In this document: positions 43,598 through 51,268 of the stretch, piece after piece
How positions within the stretch are numbered: the first letter of the stretch is position 1
Layout: every line of letters starts with the position of its first letter
Origin: Actinomadura hibisca NBRC 15177
GTDB lineage: Bacteria > Actinomycetota > Actinomycetes > Streptosporangiales > Streptosporangiaceae
Reading direction: 5' to 3'
Assembly: GCF_001552635.1 (NCBI RefSeq)
Contig: NZ_BCRO01000060.1
Location: 1-64,000 of the forward strand
Length of the DNA stretch: 64,000 nt
Position numbers and translations under genes: made by a program
Notes under the pieces: generated by a model
The model's input: only the letters and a program-made list of their open reading frames with translations
What the model was told of the DNA's origin: nothing
The model's database searches: none

Positions 43598-44950
43598 ATG
43601 GGGTTCCTCAAGGCGTTGCGCGCGGTCGTGCCCACCGAGACCGACGGCGACGTCGTCGCCGCCTACTCGGCCGACCAGGCCGCCTGGGCGCCGGTCGGCG
43701 AAGCCCTCGCCGTCGTCCGCCCCGCCGACGCCGAGCAGGTCCGGCAGGTCGTCGCGCTCTGCGTCGAGCACCGCGTCCCGCTCGTGCCGCGCGGCGCGGG
43801 CACGGGTCTGTCGGGCGGGGCCAACGCCGTGGACGGCTGTGTCGTGCTGGACATGTCCGGCATGGACCGGGTCCTCGCGGTGGACGCCGACGAGCAGCTC
43901 GCCGTCGTCCAGCCCGGCGTCGTCAACGACGACCTGCGCCGTGCCGTCGCCGAGCACGGCCTCTGGTACCCGCCGGACCCCGCCAGCTCGCCCTGGTCCA
44001 CCATCGGCGGCAACGTCGCCACCAACGCGGGCGGCATCTGCTGCGTCAAGTACGGCGTCACCCGCGACTACGTGCTGGGCCTCCAGGCCGTCACCGGCAC
44101 CGGCGAGCTGGTCCGGGTCGGGCGGCGCACCCGCAAGGGCGTGGCGGGCTACGACCTGACCGGCCTGCTGGTCGGCTCCGAGGGCACGCTCGGCGTGATC
44201 ACCGAGGTGACGGTGCGGCTGCTTCCGCTGCCCGCCGCCGCGCCGCGCACGATCGTGGGCGCGTTCGACGAGCTGGTGGACGCCGGGCGCGCCGTCGCCG
44301 CGATCGCCGCCTCCGGCGTCACGCCCGCCGCCCTGGAGCTGGTGGACCGCTACTGCTTGCGCGCCGTGGACGACTGGAAGAACATGGGCCTGGCCGATCT
44401 CGGCGACGTCCTGCTCCTGGCTCGTGTGGATACCGTCGACGACCAGGACGCCGCCCGCATCCAGGAGTTCTTCGACGCGGCGGGCGCGGGCTGGAGCACC
44501 CGTTCCACCGACGACGCCGAGGCCGAGGCGCTGTTCGCCGCCCGCCGCCTGGCCTACCCCGCCCTCGAACGCCTCGGCCCCGCCCTCACCGAGGACGTGT
44601 GCGTGCCGCGCGGCGCGGTGCCCGAGATGCTCGGCCGCATCGAGCGCACCGCCGCCGCCCACGGCGTGCGCATCGCCAACATCGCGCACGCGGGCGACGG
44701 CAACCTGCACCCGCTGATCACCGTCCCGGCGGGCGACGAAGCGGCCCGCGAGCGCGCGGAACGCGCCTTCGAGGAGATCCTCGACGACGCCATCGCGCTC
44801 GGCGGCACCGTCACCGGCGAACACGGCGTCGGCCTGCTCAAACGGCGCGGGATGCGCGCCGAGCTGGGCCCGGAGGTGCTCGCCCTGCACCGGGCGGTCA
44901 AGCGGGCGCTGGACCCGGCCGGGGTGCTCAACCCCGGCAAGGTCATCTAG
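43598..44950 (+). CDS. FAD-linked oxidase, GlcD (glycolate/lactate oxidase)-like
   Basis: This 450-residue flavoenzyme is of the FAD_binding_4/FAD-oxidase C family. The PP-loop region is VPRGAGTGLSGGANAVDG, the second FAD segment is GGNVATNAGGICCVKYGVTRDYVL, and the C-terminal cap ends GTVTGEHGVGLLKRRGM. It resembles GlcD and D-lactate dehydrogenases, which oxidise 2-hydroxy acids. Glycolate oxidation would fit the photorespiration-like need of RuBisCO, but this is inference. There is no GlcE/GlcF partner here. Confidence 0.88.
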   Translation: MGFLKALRAVVPTETDGDVVAAYSADQAAWAPVGEALAVVRPADAEQVRQVVALCVEHRVPLVPRGAGTGLSGGANAVDGCVVLDMSGMDRVLAVDADEQLAVVQPGVVNDDLRRAVAEHGLWYPPDPASSPWSTIGGNVATNAGGICCVKYGVTRDYVLGLQAVTGTGELVRVGRRTRKGVAGYDLTGLLVGSEGTLGVITEVTVRLLPLPAAAPRTIVGAFDELVDAGRAVAAIAASGVTPAALELVDRYCLRAVDDWKNMGLADLGDVLLLARVDTVDDQDAARIQEFFDAAGAGWSTRSTDDAEAEALFAARRLAYPALERLGPALTEDVCVPRGAVPEMLGRIERTAAAHGVRIANIAHAGDGNLHPLITVPAGDEAARERAERAFEEILDDAIALGGTVTGEHGVGLLKRRGMRAELGPEVLALHRAVKRALDPAGVLNPGKVI

Positions 44951-45015
44951 GGCTCGGGCCGAAAAGCCGGGGTTGTGATCGGTCTCTCACTTCGTCCCGG
45001 CAGGTCAGGACGCGC

Positions 45016-45053
45016 GTTACATGCCGTTCACATTTGGGCAACAGGTCCGAAAT
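45016..45053 (+). promoter_or_regulatory. GlnR-type box upstream of glnII
   Basis: GTTAC-N6-TTCAC-N6-GCAAC-N6-GAAAT runs without a break, matching the actinobacterial GlnR pattern gTnAC-n6-GaAAC repeated twice with six-base spacers. It lies about 65 bases upstream of the glnII start. In Streptomyces, GlnR activates glnII under nitrogen limitation, so the same is expected here. The b-sites (TTCAC, GAAAT) are imperfect. Confidence 0.7.
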
Positions 45054-45115
45054 GCCGGATTGTCACTCTCTGGGTGGCCCGAACGACAGGCCGGCGCATG
45101 ACGAAGGGACCGACG

Positions 45116-46135
45116 TTGAGCTACAAGGCCGAGTACATCTGGATCGACGGCACCGAGCCCTCGGCGCGGCTCCGGTCCAAGACCAGGATCCTGCCCGACG
45201 GCGCGGACCTGCCGGACTGGGGCTTCGACGGCTCCAGCACCAACCAGGCGCCCGGCGACAACTCCGACTGCGTGCTCAAGCCGGTCTTCTGCTGTCCCGA
45301 CCCCATCCGCGGCGGCGACCACAAGCTGGTGCTGTGCGAGGTCTACCTGGTGGACGGCACCCCGCACCCCACCAACAACCGCGCCAAGCTGCGCCCGGTG
45401 GCCGACAAGTACGCCGCGCAGGAGTCCTGGTTCGGCATCGAGCAGGAGTACACCTTCTTCCAGGCCGGCCGCCCGCTCGGCTTCCCCGAGACCGGCTTCC
45501 CCGCCCCGCAGGGCCCCTACTACTGCGGCGTCGGCGCCGACGAGGTCTTCGGCCGCGAGATCGTCGAGAAGCACATGGACGCCTGCCTGGACGCCGGCCT
45601 CGCGCTCTCGGGCATCAACGCCGAGGTCATGCCGGGCCAGTGGGAGTTCCAGATCGGCCCGGCCGGGCCGCTGGACGTCTCCGACCACATGTGGGTCGCC
45701 CGCTGGCTGCTCTACCGCATCGCCGAGGACTACGACGTCGCCGCCACCCTGCACCCCAAGCCCGCCAAGGGCGACTGGAACGGCGCGGGCGCGCACACCA
45801 ACTTCTCCACCAAGGCCATGCGCGAGGGCTACGACGCCATCGTCACCGCCTGCGAGTCGCTGGGCGCGCCGGGCAAGGTCGAGGAGCACATCGCCGAGTA
45901 CGGGCACGGCATCTCCGAGCGCCTCACCGGCCAGCACGAGACCGCCCCGCACGACGTCTACAGCTACGGCGTCTCCGACCGCGGCTCCTCGGTGCGCATC
46001 CCGTGGCAGGTCGAGGTGGACAAGAAGGGCTACATCGAGGACCGGCGCCCCAACGCCAACATCGACCCCTACAACGTCACCCGCGTGCTGGTGAACACCT
46101 GCTGCGAGGCGCTGGAGAAGGCCGGCCAGGTCTGA
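45116..46135 (+). CDS. glnII: Glutamine synthetase type II (eukaryotic-like)
   Basis: This 339-residue GSII makes glutamine from glutamate and ammonium with ATP. The family motifs are WGFDGSSTNQAPGDNSDC, WFGIEQEYTFF, GINAEVMPGQWEFQIGPAG and GAGAHTNFSTKAMR. It is normal length for actinobacterial GlnII and not the GSI type, so it is not subject to adenylylation. The TTG start follows AAGGGA at good spacing. An ATG six codons earlier is possible but has a weak ribosome site. It is preceded by a GlnR-type box and ended by a hairpin. Confidence 0.93.
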   Translation: MSYKAEYIWIDGTEPSARLRSKTRILPDGADLPDWGFDGSSTNQAPGDNSDCVLKPVFCCPDPIRGGDHKLVLCEVYLVDGTPHPTNNRAKLRPVADKYAAQESWFGIEQEYTFFQAGRPLGFPETGFPAPQGPYYCGVGADEVFGREIVEKHMDACLDAGLALSGINAEVMPGQWEFQIGPAGPLDVSDHMWVARWLLYRIAEDYDVAATLHPKPAKGDWNGAGAHTNFSTKAMREGYDAIVTACESLGAPGKVEEHIAEYGHGISERLTGQHETAPHDVYSYGVSDRGSSVRIPWQVEVDKKGYIEDRRPNANIDPYNVTRVLVNTCCEALEKAGQV

Positions 46136-46153
46136 TCCCGCCTGTTCAGGGCC

Positions 46154-46198
46154 AAGGGCCCGGCGTCGTTCCCGCTGACGGGACGGCGCCGGGCCCTT
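46154..46198. terminator. Terminator between glnII and the ArsR-like gene
   Basis: AAGGGCCCGGCG (46154-46165) pairs with CGCCGGGCCCTT (46187-46198), and the stem continues inward through CCCG/CGGG. It lies between the convergent stops and can serve both genes. Confidence 0.8.
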
Positions 46199-46199
46199 C

Positions 46200-46652
46200 T
46201 CACGTCGCGCCGGTGCCGCTGCTGACGTCGTTGGCGGCGCTCAGCATCGCCAGCACCGGGAACACCACCCGGCCGGGCACCCGGTAGACCGCGCGCTCAG
46301 TCTGCTCGACCAAGCCCGCGCCGCTCAACGCCTTCAGGTGGTGGTAGAGCTGGCCGGTCGAGCCGAGCCCCAGCTCGGACTGGAGGTCGGCGACGGTGCG
46401 GGGCCCGGTGAGCAGCAGCCGCAGCACCTCCAGCCGGGCGGGCTGGCCCGCCGCCTGGAGGACGGCCGCCAGCGGCGCGGCGGGCCGCTCCAGCAGCCAG
46501 CCCGGCGCGCGGGTGACCTGCCAGCTCCACTCGTGGCCGCCCAGCCGGGCCGCGCCGCCGTAGACGATGTGGCCGGTGTCCTCGTGGGCGGCGTCGTCGG
46601 CGGCTGGATCTTCGGGCGGAGCGGCGGCGAGGCGCTCTTCCAGCTCGGTCAC
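46200..46652 (-). CDS. ArsR-family winged-helix regulator
   Basis: This protein has 150 residues from the GTG, which has GGAGG upstream. It shows an ArsR-type winged helix: ARLEVLRLLLTGPRTVADLQ, then the recognition helix in GSTGQLYHHLKALSGAGLVE. The sequence before this (GHIVYGGAARLGGHEWSWQV) is shared by an actinobacterial ArsR subgroup. The frame stays open upstream and encodes a heptad-like RALEARVTELEER preceded by AGGAAGG and a CTG, so the protein may start there, at 46694. No metal-binding Cys pattern is seen. Confidence 0.8.
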   Translation of the reverse strand: MTELEERLAAAPPEDPAADDAAHEDTGHIVYGGAARLGGHEWSWQVTRAPGWLLERPAAPLAAVLQAAGQPARLEVLRLLLTGPRTVADLQSELGLGSTGQLYHHLKALSGAGLVEQTERAVYRVPGRVVFPVLAMLSAANDVSSGTGAT

Positions 46653-46879
46653 CCGCGCCTCCAGGGCGCGCAGCCGTTCCTCGGTGGTGCTCAGGGCGGT
46701 GCCTTCCTACGCTGGCCGGGCCGGTACGACGTCACCGTACTCGGTAATCCGTAATTGCGGACGAGCGTAACCGTGCCGCTCGCGGAGAGTTGCCAAGCGG
46801 ACGCAAAGTGTTGAAGCGGGTGGAGTCCTCCCGAACCCCGCCGGGTAGCACTCAGGTGTTCACACCGGGGGAGGGGACC

Positions 46880-47521
46880 ATGGCCGAGACGCCGTTCGAG
46901 CCGTTCTTCGACGGCGGGCCGGGCCGGGACTCCGGCCGCCGGGGCGGGGCCGGCCGCGTCCGCCCCTACCAGCGGTCCTTCCGCTGCCGCACGGCGCTGC
47001 GCCGCCGTCCGGACGAGCGTGTCATGGACCGTTACGCGGGCTTCGTCGCCCTGCACGAGGCGATCTCCGAGCCGCCCGTCACGGACCTGCGCCGCCTGTG
47101 GTGGTGCGGGCTGGCCGCGGCGGTCGCGGCGGGGGGCCTGGCCGCCATCGCGGTGCTGATGTTGCGCGGGCTGCTGGGACTGCCGATCCCGGTCTTCGTC
47201 AGCGGCGCCGCGGGCACCGGTTCGGCGGCCGTGTCGTACGCGGTGTGCGCCGCCGCCATGACCGTCCAGGCGACCGCCCTGCTGCACGTGCTGGTGGCCA
47301 CCGCCGCCCGGCCGCTGCGCGCGTTCTGCTGGATCGGCGGCATCGTGGTCGGGCTGGTCGCGCTGCTGCCGCTGCTGCTGGACGCGCCGCTGGGCGCGCT
47401 GCTGGCCACCTCGGGGATCAACCTGGTGGGCGGCACGGCCGTCGTCACCGTGCTGGCCCTGGTCGCCGCCGAGACGCAGGGCTGGGACGAGCCGCCGTTC
47501 CCGGGCGCGCGCGACCTCTGA
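46880..47521 (+). CDS. Membrane protein, DUF6069-like
   Basis: This 213-residue protein has an Arg/Gly-rich cytoplasmic start of about 70 residues and four hydrophobic helices after it (LAAAVAAGGLAAIAVLMLRG ... YAVCAAAMTVQATALLHVLV ... FCWIGGIVVGLVALLPLLLD ... NLVGGTAVVTVLALVAAET). The four-helix pattern recalls the DUF6069 family. GGGGAGGGGACC precedes the ATG. The function is unknown and there is no obvious partner. Confidence 0.65.
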   Translation: MAETPFEPFFDGGPGRDSGRRGGAGRVRPYQRSFRCRTALRRRPDERVMDRYAGFVALHEAISEPPVTDLRRLWWCGLAAAVAAGGLAAIAVLMLRGLLGLPIPVFVSGAAGTGSAAVSYAVCAAAMTVQATALLHVLVATAARPLRAFCWIGGIVVGLVALLPLLLDAPLGALLATSGINLVGGTAVVTVLALVAAETQGWDEPPFPGARDL

Positions 47522-47551
47522 GCCAGGCCGGGCCGGTCAGGAGCGGCCGGG

Positions 47552-48370
47552 TCAGGACCGGCCGACGATGATGGCCAGCGGTTCGGGCGCCTTCGTCGTC
47601 CCCACCTTCACCGGACGCAGCCGCCGCCGCACGTGCAGCTCCACCGGATCGGCCGGGGCCAGCACCCGCAGCTCACGGTGCATCCCGGAGAAGCCCAGCA
47701 CCAGGAACGCGTCCCAGGTGCCGCGCGGCAACGGGTCGTCGATGAACGCGCGCGTCATCGGCACCGAGGCGGTGTAGCCGAGCCGGGTGGGCTCGGCGTC
47801 CAGCCTGGCGATCACCTCGTAGACGCGGTCGGAGCCGCGCTCGCGCAGCGTCAGCGTCGCCGAGACCGGCGTGGTGATGTCGCGGACGTCCACGTGGCCG
47901 CACACCACCAGCTCGTCGTCCTCGTCGTTCCAGGCCAGCGCGTCGGCGGTGGTGGAACCGGCGGGGTGCGGGTCGCCGCCGACGTCGAGCGCCAGCGTGC
48001 CGCCGGGCACGGTGAAGTAGGCGCTGACCATGGTGGAGTCGGGCAGGAAGAGCCGCTGCGGGGAGCCGTCCAGCTCGGGACCGCGCTCCCGGCCCAGCGA
48101 GGCCCTGTATGAGCCCCGGCGCAGGATGATGTCCCAGAGGCCGTGCGGCAGGGGGCCGCCGTCGGCGGCGGTCAGCACGTCGACGTCGGCGGAGAAGCGC
48201 TCGCTGCCGTTGTCGCCGGGCTCGACGGCGACGGGCAGCGCGCAGGAACGGGGGCCATCGCGCTCGCACAGCTCCAGCTTGAGCGCGCCGTCCGGGCCGG
48301 CGTCCAGGCGGCCGCGCACCCGCAGGACCGTGCCCGCCCACCGGGCCTCGGTCAGGTAAGGATCAGACAC
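47552..48370 (-). CDS. Hypothetical protein with two tandem beta-domains
   Basis: This 272-residue protein has no signal peptide. Two halves share a pattern in which a segment ending PLPHGLWDIILRRG (about residue 105) is echoed by PLPRGTWDAFLVLG (about residue 230), each preceded by a beta-rich stretch (ALPVAVEPGDNGSERFSADV; YEVIARLDAEPTRLGYTASV). This suggests duplicated immunoglobulin- or jelly-roll-like domains. I do not recognise a named family. The GTG start has GGGGGA upstream. A stand-alone carbohydrate- or polymer-binding role is speculation. Confidence 0.6.
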   Translation of the reverse strand: MSDPYLTEARWAGTVLRVRGRLDAGPDGALKLELCERDGPRSCALPVAVEPGDNGSERFSADVDVLTAADGGPLPHGLWDIILRRGSYRASLGRERGPELDGSPQRLFLPDSTMVSAYFTVPGGTLALDVGGDPHPAGSTTADALAWNDEDDELVVCGHVDVRDITTPVSATLTLRERGSDRVYEVIARLDAEPTRLGYTASVPMTRAFIDDPLPRGTWDAFLVLGFSGMHRELRVLAPADPVELHVRRRLRPVKVGTTKAPEPLAIIVGRS

Positions 48371-48460
48371 CGGCGTCCCCCCGCTTGTCGCGGCGGCGCG
48401 TCCGGCCGCTGCTCCTGGACCGTCAGTCTGCCCGACCGGCCGCCGCCGAACCACCGGCCA

Positions 48461-48502
48461 CGCTCAGGGCACCACGCTCAGGGCACCACGCTCAGGGCAC
48501 CA
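48461..48502. repeat. 14-bp tandem repeat at the USP gene end
   Basis: The 14-base unit CGCTCAGGGCACCA occurs at 48461, 48475 and 48489. The last copy carries the stop codon of the universal-stress-protein gene. The first two copies lie between that stop and the start of the next gene to the left. Confidence 0.75.
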
Positions 48503-48944
48503 CGGTCACCGGCCAGCGGCCCGCGCGCACCAGCCGCACCGCCACCGAGCCGATCAGCCGGTGCCCGGCCTGGGCGGACGCGCCGACCACCACGGCGTCG
48601 GCGCGCTCGGCGTCGGCGACGCGGGCCAGCACCGTGTAGGGGTCCCCGGCCTCGTTCACCAGCTCGTAGCGGACCGGGGCCTGCGCGGCGGCGCGCTCCA
48701 GCTCGCCGCGCAGCTCGGCGGAGATCTGCTCGGCGGCCTCGCGCAGCACCGCCGCGCCGCCCGGCGTCAGCGTGGACAGCGCCGCCACCGGCGTGACGTG
48801 CACCAGCACCAGCCGCGCGTCGCTGCGCCGCGCCAGCCCCCAGGCGTAGGCGGCGGCGCGCAGCGAGGTGTCCGAGCCGTCCACCCCGGCCACGATCACG
48901 CGCGGCCCGTCCACGACCCGCCCCAGCGGATGCCCGCCGCTCAT
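48492..48944 (-). CDS. Universal stress protein (UspA-like)
   Basis: This 150-residue UspA-fold protein has VIVAGVDGSDTSLRAAAYAW at the start and ADAVVVGASAQAGHRLIGSVAVRL at the end. The latter holds the ATP-binding G-x2-G-x9-G(S/T) pattern in slightly altered form (GASAQAGHRLIGSVA). It is a single-domain, normal-length protein. The ATG at MSGGHP was chosen; no strong ribosome site is visible. Confidence 0.85.
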   Translation of the reverse strand: MSGGHPLGRVVDGPRVIVAGVDGSDTSLRAAAYAWGLARRSDARLVLVHVTPVAALSTLTPGGAAVLREAAEQISAELRGELERAAAQAPVRYELVNEAGDPYTVLARVADAERADAVVVGASAQAGHRLIGSVAVRLVRAGRWPVTVVP

Positions 48945-48994
48945 ACGATCACCACGCCACCAGCGTAGGCGGCCAGGGCGGGCGGACTTCGCAC

Positions 48995-49127
48995 GCCCCC
49001 GCAGCAGGTCAGGCGCAGGGTAGGGACGGCACGGGAAGGTTCCATCCGACCGCCCGGCCCCCACAGCAGATCAGGCGCGGGGCGGGGGATGGAAGGTTCC
49101 GCCCGGCCCCCACAGCAGGTCAGGCGC
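48995..49127. repeat. Three dispersed copies of a 22-bp sequence
   Basis: A 22-bp sequence like GCCCCCACAGCAGGTCAGGC plus GC occurs at 48995-49016, 49057-49078 and 49106-49127 with one or two differences each. The last two copies share a longer block including GGAAGGTTCC. They fill the gap between the RSH gene stop and the USP gene. Confidence 0.65.
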
Positions 49128-49136
49128 AGAGGCGGG

Positions 49137-50888
49137 TCAGGGGCGGGTGAAGTGGGCCAGCAGGTCGTCCAGGCGCAGCGTGCCGACGCCCACCGCCGCG
49201 TACATCTCGTCGATCTCGGCGTAGCCCAGCTCCCGCGCCACCGCCAGCGAGTCGCCGTGCGCCTCGACGGCCAGCAGGTCCAGGCGGCGGTCGGCCAGCG
49301 CGCGCACCAGGCGGCGGCGTCCGGCGTCGGCCGCCTCCTCGGTGCGCCGCCCGGCCAGCCAGCGCTGCACGTGCACCCGGGGCGCGGCGGTGACCGCGTA
49401 GTCCAGCCACTCGGCCGACGGCACGCCCTCGGGGTCGGTGATGACCTCCACCACGTTGCCGCTGCGCAGCTCGGCCGACAGCGGCGCGAGCCGCCCGTTG
49501 ACCAGCGCGCCGATGCTGCGCCCGCCGGTCGCGGTGCCCAGCGCGTAGGCGAAGTCCAGCGCGGTCGCCCCCTCCGGGAGCGTGATCAGCTCGCCGGACG
49601 GGGTGAGCACCGCCACCGTGCCCTCGGCGAGGTCGGCGCGCAGGCCGTCCAGGAACTCCGCCGACGGCGCGCCCGACTGCCAGGCCAGCAGGCGGCTCAG
49701 CCACACCAGGTCGCGCCGCCCGGTGACGGTCCCGGCGGGCCCGGCGGAGCGGATGTGCTCGACGATGCCGTACTCGGCGACCGGGTGCATCGCGCGGGTG
49801 CGGATGATGACCTCGACCGCGTCGCCGTCGGGGGTGATGACCCGGGTGTGCAGCGACCGGTACATGTTGTCCTTGGGCAGCGCGATGAAGTCGCGGACCT
49901 GGCCGGGGATCGGGTGCAGCGCGGCGTGCACCGCCCCGAGCGCGACGTAGCAGTCCTGGTCGGTGCCGTCCACGACCACCAGCAGCCGGGCCGCCTCGCA
50001 CGGCCGCAGCCCCGCCACGTCGCCCTCCAGCGCGCGGTGCACCGCGTACAGGTGGGAGGCCCGGATCGTCACCCGGCCGGTGATGTCGTGCCGGGCCAGC
50101 GACGGGCGCAGCCGCGCCAGGGCCGGGCCGAAGGCCGCCTCGGCTCCGGCGAGGGCGGCGCGCACCGCGCGGCCGGTGACGGCGTGCGCCTCGGGGTCGC
50201 TGGCGGCGAACGCCAGGTCGTCCATCTCCCGCTTGAGCGCGTGGATGCCCAGTCGTTCGGCGAACGGCACCAGCAGCTCGTGGCTGGCCTTGGCGATGCG
50301 CCGCCGCTTGTGCGGCGGCTGGAAGCCCAGCGTGCGCAGGTTGTGCAGCCGGTCGGCGAGCTTGACCACCAGGACGCGCAGGTCGTCGGCGGCGGCCAGC
50401 ACGATCTTGCGGAAGGTCTCGGCCTCGGCGCGGTCGCCCCACCGGCCGCCGTCCAGCTTGGTCACCCCGTCCACCAGCACCGCGATCTCGTCGCCGAAGT
50501 CGGCGCGCAGCTCGTCCAGGGTGTAGGGGGTGTCCTCCACTGTGTCGTGCAGCAGCGCCGCCACCAGCGTGGTGGTGTCCATGCCGAGCCCGGCCAGGAT
50601 CATCGCCACCGCCAGCGGGTGGGTGATGTAGGGCGCGCCGGACTTGCGGAACTGGCCGCGGTGCAGCCGCTCGGCGACCTCGTAGCCGCGCAGCAGCGCG
50701 GCCTCGTCGCCGCCGGGATGGGCGGCCCGGTGCGCGACCAGCAGCGGCGCGACGGCCGGGCCGACCGCGTCGAGGGCCGGGGCGCGCCGCCGCAGGGGCA
50801 GCGGGAGGCGTCGGCGCGGGGCCCGGAGGGCCACCGTGGCCGTGCCTTTCACGTTCGCCGGATCGAGGGTCGTCATCGCGCCCGCCAT
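49137..50888 (-). CDS. Short RelA/SpoT homologue, probable ppGpp hydrolase
   Basis: This 583-residue protein has the RSH layout: HD hydrolase domain with His90, LLHDTVEDTPYTL (HD at 114-115, ED at 118-119) and KLADRLHNLRTL. A synthetase-like domain with IALPKDNMYRSLHTRV follows, then a TGS domain (residues about 424-483). It lacks the C-terminal helical, zinc-finger and ACT parts of full Rel proteins (usually 750 or more residues). In the synthetase domain the Asp of the usual YDLxxxR segment is missing (CEAARLL instead), the Lys of GRPKHIY is Ser (IRASHLY) and EVQIRT is EVIIRT. It therefore probably only breaks down (p)ppGpp. Start may be this ATG or the one at 50876. Confidence 0.85.
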   Translation of the reverse strand: MAGAMTTLDPANVKGTATVALRAPRRRLPLPLRRRAPALDAVGPAVAPLLVAHRAAHPGGDEAALLRGYEVAERLHRGQFRKSGAPYITHPLAVAMILAGLGMDTTTLVAALLHDTVEDTPYTLDELRADFGDEIAVLVDGVTKLDGGRWGDRAEAETFRKIVLAAADDLRVLVVKLADRLHNLRTLGFQPPHKRRRIAKASHELLVPFAERLGIHALKREMDDLAFAASDPEAHAVTGRAVRAALAGAEAAFGPALARLRPSLARHDITGRVTIRASHLYAVHRALEGDVAGLRPCEAARLLVVVDGTDQDCYVALGAVHAALHPIPGQVRDFIALPKDNMYRSLHTRVITPDGDAVEVIIRTRAMHPVAEYGIVEHIRSAGPAGTVTGRRDLVWLSRLLAWQSGAPSAEFLDGLRADLAEGTVAVLTPSGELITLPEGATALDFAYALGTATGGRSIGALVNGRLAPLSAELRSGNVVEVITDPEGVPSAEWLDYAVTAAPRVHVQRWLAGRRTEEAADAGRRRLVRALADRRLDLLAVEAHGDSLAVARELGYAEIDEMYAAVGVGTLRLDDLLAHFTRP

Positions 50889-51268
50889 GCGGTCTGCCCG
50901 GTAGCGCTACTGCTACGGGGTGTAATCACCATTATGCGGGATGTCCCCTGGCGGGCGCGAGGGCGGGGGTGGGGTGACAGGTCCGGGAGGTCCGCGCCGC
51001 CGGGGTTGTCGCGGGTGCGCGGGGGGTTGCGGCGGGGTGCCGGAGAAGGGGGCGGCGGCGGGCCGCGCCGCCGATTGCGGTGACGTTCCGTGATGACCGG
51101 CCGATCGTTTCGGCGTGCCCAATGTCCGGTCGCGGCGGCGGCGCGGTCAAGGTGATTTAACGCGCGCTTCACGTGCCTGTGATATCGGTCTCACCGTGAC
51201 CGGTGTAGGAATGCTCTTGTGCGAGCTAGACCGGCATTGGTCAATATCCCGCGCACGCCGAGACCCGA
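50889..51268. other. Divergent promoter region upstream of RSH and PhaC-like genes
   Basis: There is no gene in these 380 bases. They contain a perfect 10-bp palindrome, GTAGCGCTAC (50901-50910), 13 bases before the RSH start. GC content drops clearly towards the start of the PhaC-like gene, which suggests promoter DNA; I cannot assign -35/-10 boxes with confidence. Confidence 0.45.

Noticed and set aside
43665..44061. Minus-strand frame inside the FAD-oxidase gene
   Set aside because: Shadow of a complete flavoenzyme; Ser/Thr/Arg-rich translation with no motif.
48461..49127. CRISPR array
   Set aside because: Units are too short, the tandem ones have no spacers, and no cas genes are present anywhere in the window.
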